NCBI RefSeq assembly: GCF_034555375.1
Contig: NZ_CP140706.1
Span: 2,843,001 to 2,907,000 of the forward strand
Length of the DNA: 64,000 nucleotides
Direction: 5' to 3'
Source: Pseudomonas sp. B33.4
Lineage (GTDB): Bacteria > Pseudomonadota > Gammaproteobacteria > Pseudomonadales > Pseudomonadaceae
The notes below the pieces were generated by a model. It had not been told where the DNA came from and made no database searches. It saw nothing but the letters and a program-made list of their open reading frames with translations. Every line of letters begins with the position of its first letter. The stretch's first letter is position 1. A program made the translations under genes and the position numbers. Below are positions 45,273 through 53,068 of the stretch, piece by piece.

Positions 45273-45421
45273 CCCCTCACCCCAGCCCTCTCCCGAGGGA
45301 GAGGGAGCCGATTTGTGGGCCTTTCAGAATCTGAGTTCAACGCGGTATCGCACGTCGGCGTATCTCTCGCAATCACCTCGGTCAGTCCCCTCTCCCTCCG
45401 GGAGAGGGCTAGGGTGAGGGG
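45273..45421. repeat. CCCTCACC-bounded inverted element, copy C
   Basis: CCCCTCACCCCAGCCCTCTC at the left and GAGAGGGCTAGGGTGAGGGG at the right. It sits at the centre of the long inverted repeat, giving a nested structure. Confidence 0.85.
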
Positions 45422-45474
45422 CTCTTGATCTGGCTTTTGATCTGGCTTTTTTGCCCCTTCGGCAGGCCGAGCGT

Positions 45475-45745
45475 AGGTGTTCATCCGGGGATCAGGCGCG
45501 CAGCGCCGTGCGGCGTAGCCGCATACATCGAGAGGAGGTGCAGCGAAGCAAACCGTAGGCGATGTCCCCGGATGGACACCGTAGCGAGGGAACACTGAGC
45601 CTCAGCGAAGTGCCGTACGCCGGGGCAAAGCCTTTTGGGTTACCTTTTCGGCGTTTGGAAAAGGTGACTCGATGTAAGAGCGAAACCGCCAGCGGCAGCA
45701 CCCGCAGCAACGGATATGCCCCCAATCCAAAAAAACCCAAACATT
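45475..45745. repeat. Right arm of the long imperfect inverted repeat
   Basis: It carries CGAGAGGAGGTGCAGCGAAG, CAAACCGTAGGCGATGTCC, GCCTTTTGGGTTACCTTTTC, GGCGTTTGGAAAAGGTGAC and CACCCGCAGCAACGGATATG, the complement of the left arm. The spacing between the arms is about 315 bp. Confidence 0.85.
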
Positions 45746-45774
45746 GACCCATAAGCAAGCCATGCGTAGCCTTG

Positions 45775-45962
45775 CGCTTTCGAGGTTCTTCGGCCGCTGC
45801 CGAAGCTAAGAAGGGAACGCGGTCAATGCCGCGGCTGCCCCCGCAACTGTGAACGGTGAAATTCACTGCCACGCCACTGCCAGCTCAACCCATGAGCCAG
45901 CGGGAAGGCGCAGCGAATGCCAGGCCCCGCGCCTGAACACCGTCAGCCAGGAGACCTGCCTC
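45775..45962 (+). promoter_or_regulatory. Cobalamin riboswitch for cobW-cobN-chlI/D
   Basis: It contains AAGGGAACGCGGTCAATGCC, GCGGCTGCCCCCGCAACTGT, GCCACTGCC (B12 box), GGGAAGGCGCAGCG and CGTCAGCCAGGAGACCTGCC in the order of the B12 riboswitch. It lies about 115 bp before the cobW start codon and mirrors the riboswitch at 44652. Confidence 0.95.
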
Positions 45963-46076
45963 GTCACAGATTCTCACTACAACCGGGCGGGGTGATCCGG
46001 TGGCGAACGCTTCCGGCGCGCACGCGCGTGGCCGGTTCTCGTCCCGTATGCCCGCCGCTTGCCAAAGGGCATACCG

Positions 46077-47150
46077 ATGAAAACACTGGCCAAACTCCCC
46101 GTCACCATCGTCACTGGCTTCCTTGGCTCGGGCAAAACCACACTGCTGCGGCACATGCTCGATAACGCTCAGGGCCGGCGCATTGCGGTGATCGTCAACG
46201 AGTTCGGCGAGTTGGGCATCGACGGTGAAATCCTCAAGCAATGCACCATCGGCTGCACCGAAGAAGAAGCCACCGGCCGCGTTTACGAACTGGCCAACGG
46301 CTGCCTGTGCTGCACCGTTCAGGAAGAGTTCTTTCCGGTGATGCGCGAACTGGTTGCCCGTCGCGGCGACCTCGACCACATCCTCATCGAAACCTCGGGC
46401 CTGGCCCTGCCAAAACCACTGGTGCAAGCCTTCCAGTGGCCGGAAATCCGCAGCGCCTGCACCGTTGACGCGGTGATCACCGTGGTCGACAGCCCGGCCG
46501 TGGCCGCTGGCACCTTCGCCGCGTTCCCGGATCAGGTCGATGCCCAGCGCAAACTCGACCCGAACCTCGACCACGAATCGCCACTGCACGAATTGTTCGC
46601 TGACCAACTGGCCAGCGCCGACCTCGTCATCCTCAACAAGGCCGACCAGACCAGCCCGGAAGACCTCGCTCGCGTGCGCGCTGAAGTCGCCGAAGAACTG
46701 CCGCCAGCGGTAAAAATCATCGAAGCCAGCAACGGCCGTGTGCCGCTCGACGTGTTGATCGGCCTCGGCGCCAGTTCCGAAGAACACATCGACAGCCGCC
46801 ACAGCCATCACGATCACCACCACGGTGAAGGCGATGACGACCACGATGACCACGATCACGACGCTTTCGATTCAATCTCGATCGAACTGCCGCAAGCCGA
46901 CGAAAGCCTGCTGCTCGACGCGCTGACGCAACTGGTGGTCAAGCACGGCATCCTGCGTGTGAAGGGCTTTGCGGCGATTCCGAACAAGCCAATGCGCCTG
47001 TTGATCCAGGGCGTGGGCACGCGTTTTGACAAACACTTCGACCGTCAGTGGAGCGCCGATGAAGCGCGCGTGACGCGTCTGGTGTTGATCGGTCAGGAAC
47101 TCGATGCGGCGCAACTCGAAGCGCAACTGCGCGCTGCGCTCAGCGTTTAA
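46077..47150 (+). CDS. cobW: CobW GTP-binding metallochaperone
   Basis: The 357-residue G3E-family GTPase has Walker [12 protein letters not shown] (about 14-24), the metal site GCLCC (about 75-79), the NKAD guanine motif and a histidine/aspartate-rich loop (HSHHDHHHGEGDDDHDDHDHD). A C-terminal CobW domain follows. It is thought to hand cobalt to the cobaltochelatase, which fits its place 3 bp before cobN. The ATG at 46077 follows AAAGGG; a TTG 18 bp earlier is less likely. Confidence 0.94.
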   Translation: MKTLAKLPVTIVTGFLGSGKTTLLRHMLDNAQGRRIAVIVNEFGELGIDGEILKQCTIGCTEEEATGRVYELANGCLCCTVQEEFFPVMRELVARRGDLDHILIETSGLALPKPLVQAFQWPEIRSACTVDAVITVVDSPAVAAGTFAAFPDQVDAQRKLDPNLDHESPLHELFADQLASADLVILNKADQTSPEDLARVRAEVAEELPPAVKIIEASNGRVPLDVLIGLGASSEEHIDSRHSHHDHHHGEGDDDHDDHDHDAFDSISIELPQADESLLLDALTQLVVKHGILRVKGFAAIPNKPMRLLIQGVGTRFDKHFDRQWSADEARVTRLVLIGQELDAAQLEAQLRAALSV

Positions 47151-47153
47151 GCC

Positions 47154-50100
47154 ATGCACCTGCTCAGGACCCAGCCCGGCGGATTCGTCTCGGATGACAA
47201 CATTGCCGACCTTGGACAAACCCCCGCCGAACTGGTGATCCTGTGCAGCGGCGACTCCAGCCTGGCGCTGCTCGCCGAAGCCGCGCAGCAATTGCCCGAG
47301 GATTATCCGAGCCTGCGTCTGGCTAACCCGATGCAGGTGCAGAACCACGCTTCGGTCGACTTGTACGTCGATGAAGTGCTGCGCCACGCCAAGGTGATTC
47401 TGATTTCGCTGCACGGCGGCATTGCTTATTGGCGCTACGGCGTCGAGCGTCTGGTCGAGTTGGCCGAGCGCGGCGTGCAGGTGATTCTGGTGCCGGGCGA
47501 TGACCGGCCCGATCCGGAGCTCAGCGACTTGAGCACCGTCAACGCCGAGGAACGTGACCGACTCTGGCAGTTCCTCCGTCAGGGCGGTATGGGCAATGCA
47601 CTGGATTTCTTCCGCTGCCTGGCCAACCGCTGGCTCGCCCGCGATTACGCTTGGCAAGAGCCGCAAACCCTGCCGCGTACGGCGATTTACCATCCACAAA
47701 AAAACTCCGCCGCACTGAGTGACTGGCAAGCCGAATGGCTGCCCGATCAACCGGTCGCGGCGGTGCTGTTTTACCGCTCGCATTTGCAAGCGGCGAACAC
47801 TGCGTTTATCGATGTGTTCTGCCAGCGCTTGCAGGCAGCGGGGCTTAATCCGCTGCCGATTGCGGTGGCCAGTTTGAAAGAGCCCGGCTGCCTGACGGTG
47901 GTCGAGGATTGGCTGGATGAAGTCGAGGCAGGGGTGATTCTGAACACCACCGGTTTCGCCCAGTCCAGCCCCGAAGCACCACACTTGCGGCCGTTTCGCC
48001 GCGATATTCCAGTGATTCAGGCAATCTGCGCGCAGGATAACGAGCCCGGCTGGCGCGCCAGCGAGCAGGGCCTCGGCCCGCGCGATCTGGCCATGCACAT
48101 TGCCTTGCCGGAACTCGATGGGCGCATCATCAGTCGGCCGATCAGCTTCAAGGATCTGGCCTGGCGCAGCGAGCGCAGTCAGTCCGATGTGGTCTGCTAT
48201 CGCGCGCAGCCCGAGCGCATGGATTTCGTCGCCGAACTGGCGCGGCGCTGGATCGACCTGGCGCGGGTGCCGAACGGCGAAAAACGCATCGCGCTGATCC
48301 TCGCCAACTACCCGACTCGCGACGGACGCATCGGCAACGGCGTCGGTCTCGACACGCCGGCAGCGGCGCTGAATATTCTGCGCGCGTTGCAGGCCGAGGG
48401 TTATCCGATCACCGCCCAATTGCCGGACAGCGGCACCGAGTTGATCCAGCAATTGCTCGGTGGTGTCAGCAACGATCTCGATACGATTGACCTGCGCCCG
48501 TGTCAGCAAAGCCTGGCGATGGACGCTTACCTGACAATGTTCAACGCGCTGCCCGAGGCCAATCGCGACGCCGTTGTCGAACGCTGGGGCCCGCCAGAAA
48601 ACGATCCGATGTGCCGCGACGGGCGCATGATGATCGCCGGCATTCGCTTCGGCCTGACCTTTGTCGGCATCCAGCCGGCGCGCGGGTATCAGGTTGACCC
48701 GAGCGCGGTGTATCACGACCCGGATCTGGTGCCGCCGCACGGCTATCTCGCGTTCTATTTCTGGCTGCGCAATACCTACGGCGCGCACGGCGTTATTCAC
48801 GTCGGCAAGCACGGCAACCTCGAATGGCTGCCGGGCAAAGGCGTTGGTCTTTCGCAGAACTGCTGGCCGGATGCATTGCTCGGACCGTTGCCGAACATCT
48901 ACCCATTTATCGTCAACGACCCGGGTGAGGGCGCCCAGGCCAAGCGGCGTACGCAAGCGGTGATCATCGATCACCTGATGCCGCCGCTGACCCGCGCCGA
49001 AACCTATGGCCCGTTGCGCAATCTGGAACTGTTGGCCGACGAGTATTACGAAGCGCAACTGCTCGATCCGCGCCGCGCCCGCGAGTTGCAGCGCGACATT
49101 CTGCAACTGGTGCGTGAGACGCAGATTGATCGTGAATTGCAGCTTGATGCCGGGCTGGACAGCGATGCCGATGCGGCGATCTGGCTGCCACGTCTCGATA
49201 CCTACTTGTGTGATCTGAAGGAATCGCAAATCCGCGATGGCTTGCACATTTTTGGCGAGTCACCGACTGGACGTTTGCGGATCGATACGTTGCTCGCGCT
49301 GCTACGGATTCCGCGCGGAGACGGGAAGGGCGCACAGTCGAGTCTGCTGCGCGCACTGGCCAAAGCATTCGAACTCGGATTCGATCCGCTCGATTGCGCG
49401 CTGGCCGAACCATGGACAGGTCCACGCCCGACAGAGCTGCAAGCGCACGGCGACGAAGTCTGGCGCACCGCCGGCGACACCCGCGAACGCCTCGAACTGT
49501 TTGCCACTGAACTGATTTTCCAGACGCTGCAATCCCCTTGTAGGAGTGAGCCTGCTCGCGATAGCGGAGTGTCATTCGATACAGATTTGCCTGATACACC
49601 GCCATCGCGAGCAGGCTCACTCCTACAAGGACCGCGTTGGGCTGAAGTCGGCGCAATCATCGACAATCTGCGCGAAGTCGTCGCTCCGCGCCTCGATGCC
49701 TGCGGCCCCGCCGAAATGCGCGGCCTGCTCGACGCCCTCAGCGGCCGCTTCGTCCCCGCCGGACCCAGCGGCGCACCCAGCCGTGGCCGCCTCGACGTGC
49801 TGCCGACCGGCCGCAACTTCTACTCGGTCGACGTGCGCAACCTGCCGACCACCACCGCGTGGCGCATCGGTTTCCAGTCAGCGACATTGATTCTCGAACG
49901 TCACCTCCAGGACCACGGTGATCACCTGCGCCAGCTCGGATTATCCGTGTGGGGCACCGCCACCATGCGCACCGGCGGCGACGACATCGCTCAGGCCATG
50001 GCGCTGATGGGCGTGCGCCCGGTGTGGGCCACCGGCAGTCAGCGCGTCGACGATTTCGAGATTCTGCCGTTGAGCCTGCTCGACCGTCCGCGCGTCGATG

Positions 50101-51002
50101 TCACGTTGCGCGTCTCCGGATTTTTCCGCGATGCCTTCGTCAACCTGATCCGCCTGTTCGACGCAGCCGTGCAAGCAGTGGCCGCGCTGGACGAGCCGGA
50201 CGATCTCAATCCGCTGGCGGCAAAAGTGCGCGCCGAGCGCGAGTCTCTGCTGCAATCGGGTCTTGATGAAGAAACGGCGCGGCGTCAGGCCGGCTGGCGG
50301 ATCTTCGGCGCCAAACCCGGCGCATACGGCGCAGGCGTGCAGGGCGCGATCGACGGGCGCTTGTGGCAGAGCCGCGCGGATCTGGCCGAGGTTTACCTGA
50401 ACTGGGGCGCTTACGCCTATGGCGGTGCCGACGAAGGCACGGCCGCCCGTGAACAATTTGTCCAGCGCCTGAGTCACGTGCAAGCGGTGCTGCAGAATCA
50501 GGACAATCGCGAGCACGACTTGCTCGATTCCAACGACTACTACCAATTCCAGGGCGGCATGCTTGCTGCTGTGGAAACCCTGCGTGGCGAAGCGGCGGCC
50601 AGTTATCACGGCGATCACAGCCAACCGGATCTGCCGAAGATTCGAACGTTAAAGGAAGAGCTGAACCGCGTGATTCGCTCGCGAGCAGCCAATCCGAAAT
50701 GGATCGACGGGGTCAAGCGCCATGGCTATAAAGGCGCGTTCGAACTGGCGGCGACGGTTGATAACCTGTTTGCGTTTGACGCCACCACGCAGTTGATCGA
50801 TGACCACCAGTACGCGTTGTTGGCGGATGCCTATTTGCTCGATCCGGCGACGCGGGATTTTGTGCGTGAGCATAATCCGCATGCGCTGCGCGATATGACC
50901 GAGCGCATGCTGGAGGCGCAGCAGCGGGGGATGTGGCAGGAGCCGGGGGCTTATAAAGAGGCGCTGGAGAATCTGCTGTTGGATATTGAGGAAGATATGT
51001 AG
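47154..51002 (+). CDS. cobN: Cobaltochelatase large subunit CobN, with in-frame REP insertion
   Basis: The 1282-residue protein inserts cobalt into hydrogenobyrinic acid diamide. CobN motifs include HVGKHGNLEWLPGKGVGLS, NDPGEGAQAKRRTQAVIIDHLMPPLTRAE, GRNFYSVDVRNLPTTTAWR and WGTATMRTGGDDIAQAMALMG. Residues about 795-825 (CRSEPARDSGVSFDTDLPD and PPSRAGSLLQG) are translated from a REP pair and do not look like CobN. Removing about 31 residues gives about 1251, the usual Pseudomonas length. The frame stays open, so the protein may still work. The ATG lies 3 bp after cobW. Confidence 0.93.
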   Translation: MHLLRTQPGGFVSDDNIADLGQTPAELVILCSGDSSLALLAEAAQQLPEDYPSLRLANPMQVQNHASVDLYVDEVLRHAKVILISLHGGIAYWRYGVERLVELAERGVQVILVPGDDRPDPELSDLSTVNAEERDRLWQFLRQGGMGNALDFFRCLANRWLARDYAWQEPQTLPRTAIYHPQKNSAALSDWQAEWLPDQPVAAVLFYRSHLQAANTAFIDVFCQRLQAAGLNPLPIAVASLKEPGCLTVVEDWLDEVEAGVILNTTGFAQSSPEAPHLRPFRRDIPVIQAICAQDNEPGWRASEQGLGPRDLAMHIALPELDGRIISRPISFKDLAWRSERSQSDVVCYRAQPERMDFVAELARRWIDLARVPNGEKRIALILANYPTRDGRIGNGVGLDTPAAALNILRALQAEGYPITAQLPDSGTELIQQLLGGVSNDLDTIDLRPCQQSLAMDAYLTMFNALPEANRDAVVERWGPPENDPMCRDGRMMIAGIRFGLTFVGIQPARGYQVDPSAVYHDPDLVPPHGYLAFYFWLRNTYGAHGVIHVGKHGNLEWLPGKGVGLSQNCWPDALLGPLPNIYPFIVNDPGEGAQAKRRTQAVIIDHLMPPLTRAETYGPLRNLELLADEYYEAQLLDPRRARELQRDILQLVRETQIDRELQLDAGLDSDADAAIWLPRLDTYLCDLKESQIRDGLHIFGESPTGRLRIDTLLALLRIPRGDGKGAQSSLLRALAKAFELGFDPLDCALAEPWTGPRPTELQAHGDEVWRTAGDTRERLELFATELIFQTLQSPCRSEPARDSGVSFDTDLPDTPPSRAGSLLQGPRWAEVGAIIDNLREVVAPRLDACGPAEMRGLLDALSGRFVPAGPSGAPSRGRLDVLPTGRNFYSVDVRNLPTTTAWRIGFQSATLILERHLQDHGDHLRQLGLSVWGTATMRTGGDDIAQAMALMGVRPVWATGSQRVDDFEILPLSLLDRPRVDVTLRVSGFFRDAFVNLIRLFDAAVQAVAALDEPDDLNPLAAKVRAERESLLQSGLDEETARRQAGWRIFGAKPGAYGAGVQGAIDGRLWQSRADLAEVYLNWGAYAYGGADEGTAAREQFVQRLSHVQAVLQNQDNREHDLLDSNDYYQFQGGMLAAVETLRGEAAASYHGDHSQPDLPKIRTLKEELNRVIRSRAANPKWIDGVKRHGYKGAFELAATVDNLFAFDATTQLIDDHQYALLADAYLLDPATRDFVREHNPHALRDMTERMLEAQQRGMWQEPGAYKEALENLLLDIEEDM
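49536..49630. repeat. REP pair inserted within cobN
   Basis: CCTTGTAGGAGTGAGCCTGC and its inverse complement at 49611-49630 enclose a spacer of about 40 bp. The element is the same type as the intergenic copies at 91 and 40432, but here it is translated. Confidence 0.95.
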
Positions 51003-51016
51003 CCGCTCAAAAGCTA

Positions 51017-51164
51017 CCCTCACCCCAGCCCTCTCCCGTAGGGAGAGGGGGCCGATTTGTGTTGGCTTTGAGGCCTGAGTTCAACTCGATAATTCAGGTC
51101 GGCGCAACTTGCAAGAACACCCAGATCAGTTCCCTCTCCCTCCGGGAGAGGGCTAGGGTGAGGG
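51017..51164. repeat. CCCTCACC-bounded inverted element, copy D
   Basis: CCCTCACCCCAGCCCTCTCC at the left and GAGGGCTAGGGTGAGGG at the right, filling most of the gap between cobN and the chlI-like gene. Confidence 0.85.
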
Positions 51165-51226
51165 CCACCCCAACTGACCCCCCACAACAATCAAGCACAC
51201 CAAAGACCACGACAGAGAAATCCCAA

Positions 51227-52228
51227 ATGACCGACACCCCGCACTTCCCGCTCTCCGCCGTGGTCGGCGCCGATGACTTGAAACTCGCCCTGTGCCTCAC
51301 TGCCATCGACCCGAAAATCGGCGGCGTGCTGATCGAAGGCCCGCGTGGCATGGCCAAATCCACCCTGGCCCGTGGCCTGGCTGATCTGCTCGCCAGTGGT
51401 CAATTCGTCACCTTGCCGCTGGGCGCCACCGAAGAACGTCTGGTCGGCACTCTCGACCTCGACGCCGCTCTCAGCGAGGGGCGCGCGCAGTTCTCGCCGG
51501 GGGTGTTGGCCAAGGCTGACGGCGGTGTGCTCTACGTCGATGAAGTCAATCTGCTGCCTGATCACCTCGTCGACCTGCTGCTCGATGTCGCTGCCAGCGG
51601 CACCAACCTGATCGAGCGCGACGGTATTTCCCATCGGCATTCGGCGAAGTTCGTGCTGATCGGCACCATGAACCCCGAAGAAGGCGAATTGCGCCCGCAA
51701 CTGCTTGACCGCTTCGGCTTGAACGTCGCCCTCAGTGGTCACACGGTGCCGATCGAGCGCGGACAGATCATTCGTCGGCGACTGGATTTCGACAGCGACC
51801 CACAAGCGTTCTGCGCACAGTGGGATACACAGCAACAAGCGTTGCGCGAACGTTGCGAAAACGCCCGCGATGCCTTGGCCAGTATTCCGCTGGATGACGC
51901 TGCACTGGCGCAGATCACCGAGCGTTGCTTCGCTGCCGGCGTCGATGGTCTGCGTGCCGATCTGGTCTGGTTACGCGCCGCTCGTGCTCACGCGGCATGG
52001 CGCGCAGCTGAGGAGATTGGCGAAGAAGACATCGACGCCGTGGCCGAGTTTGCTCTGCGCCATCGTCGTCGCGAACAACCGGCATCGAGCCCGCAGCAAC
52101 CTGCCCAGTCGCCAACCGAAACCCAGGCCTCATCGAGCGAAGGGCAGGGCCAGTGGGGCGACATGCCGGCGCCCGCGCTCGCCACGGGCGCGCGCCGCGA
52201 AGTGCCGAGCTGGCCAAAAAAGCCTTAG
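51227..52228 (+). CDS. ChlI/BchI-type AAA ATPase of the cobaltochelatase
   Basis: The 333-residue AAA protein has Walker A GPRGMAKSTLA, Walker B GVLYVDEVNLLPDHLVDLLLDVAASG and sensor motifs IGTMNPEEGELRPQLLDRFGL, typical of the magnesium-chelatase I subunit. Organisms without CobS/CobT use ChlI/ChlD-like proteins with CobN, and the position after cobN supports that role. The C-terminus is a low-complexity Gln/Pro/Ser tail. The ATG at 51227 begins the family domain; upstream frame is derived from the repeat element. Confidence 0.9.
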   Translation: MTDTPHFPLSAVVGADDLKLALCLTAIDPKIGGVLIEGPRGMAKSTLARGLADLLASGQFVTLPLGATEERLVGTLDLDAALSEGRAQFSPGVLAKADGGVLYVDEVNLLPDHLVDLLLDVAASGTNLIERDGISHRHSAKFVLIGTMNPEEGELRPQLLDRFGLNVALSGHTVPIERGQIIRRRLDFDSDPQAFCAQWDTQQQALRERCENARDALASIPLDDAALAQITERCFAAGVDGLRADLVWLRAARAHAAWRAAEEIGEEDIDAVAEFALRHRRREQPASSPQQPAQSPTETQASSSEGQGQWGDMPAPALATGARREVPSWPKKP

Positions 52229-52893
52229 GCATTCGCCCCCGATCCGAAGCGGGGGCGAATGCCAGACCCCGCGCCGGACAGCTGGACAACGGACGCCAAG
52301 GCAAGCGTCATGCCGCTCGTGGCGGGACGGTGAACTGGCCGGGCACTCTGCTCAACGGGCGTCCTCGGGTGCGTGAAGATCTGCTGTTTCAACTGCGTAC
52401 GCGCTCGCCGCATGAGCTGTGGCTGGTGATCGTCGATGCCTCAGCCTCGACGCGGCGTCATCACGCTTTGAGCGATGCCAAAGGTCTGCTCGCGCAACTG
52501 TTCGATGACGCTTACCGCCAGCGCGCGCGACTGGCTTTGCTGACGGCCAGTGGTTCGGCGCCGAAATGGCAGGTGCAGGGATTGAAGGCGTCCAGCGGCT
52601 TGCGTGTCTGGCTGGAGGCTTTGGGTGCCGGCGGCGGCACGCCGTTGCTGGCGGCGCTGGGGCAGGCAGAGCAATGGCTGACGGTGCGACGCAAACGCTT
52701 TCCCGCTGAACAGCAACGGCTGTTGGTGGTGACCGATGGGCGTTTGAAGCAGTGGTCGGGATTGCCGGCGCTAGCGTGCCCGGGCTTGTTGATCGATATC
52801 GAGCGTGGGCCGATTCGGTTGGGGCGGGCGCGGGATCTGGCTTCAGCGTTGGGATCCGAGTATCGACATATCGATGAGCTGATTTCTCTCTAA
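52153..52893 (+). CDS. ChlD-like von Willebrand A protein
   Basis: About 246 residues, with a basic linker (GKRHAARGGTVNWPGTL) and a VWA domain with MIDAS motif DASAST, then GAGGGTPLLAAL and LLVVTDGRLKQW. It corresponds to the C-terminal part of ChlD/CobT and should bridge the AAA subunit and CobN. The start is uncertain: no ATG lies near the end of the chlI gene. GTG 52153 gives an overlap of 76 bp and keeps the basic linker; later starts would lose part of it. A GC-rich hairpin (52229-52263) lies within its first codons. Confidence 0.75.
   Translation: MGRHAGARARHGRAPRSAELAKKALGIRPRSEAGANARPRAGQLDNGRQGKRHAARGGTVNWPGTLLNGRPRVREDLLFQLRTRSPHELWLVIVDASASTRRHHALSDAKGLLAQLFDDAYRQRARLALLTASGSAPKWQVQGLKASSGLRVWLEALGAGGGTPLLAALGQAEQWLTVRRKRFPAEQQRLLVVTDGRLKQWSGLPALACPGLLIDIERGPIRLGRARDLASALGSEYRHIDELISL
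52229..52263. repeat. Perfect hairpin at the chlI/chlD junction
   Basis: GCATTCGCCCCCG and CGGGGGCGAATGC (near-perfect 13-base arms, short loop) follow the chlI stop codon directly and lie inside the chlD-like frame. It may modulate coupled translation. Confidence 0.7.
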
Positions 52894-52918
52894 CCTTTTC
52901 GGCGATTGTTCTACCGTC

Positions 52919-52983
52919 TTCGCGAGCAGGCTCACTCCTACATTTGGAATGCGTTCCCCTGTAGGAGTGAGCCTGCTCGCAAT
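52919..52983. repeat. REP pair (REPIN)
   Basis: TTCGCGAGCAGGCTCACTCC and GTAGGAGTGAGCCTGCTCGC are inverted around about 18 bp, between the chlD-like and phospholipase genes. Confidence 0.9.
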
Positions 52984-53068
52984 TGCATCGACCCGGTCTT
53001 GAGCCGAACAACCAAAACCCGCATCTCTGCTCTATGCTGCACCCAGCCCCAATCACAAGGAGTGAGCG

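Noticed and set aside
46872..49247. Open frame of 791 codons opposite cobW and cobN
   Set aside because: Antisense shadow; it runs across two real genes and has no ribosome site or family motif.
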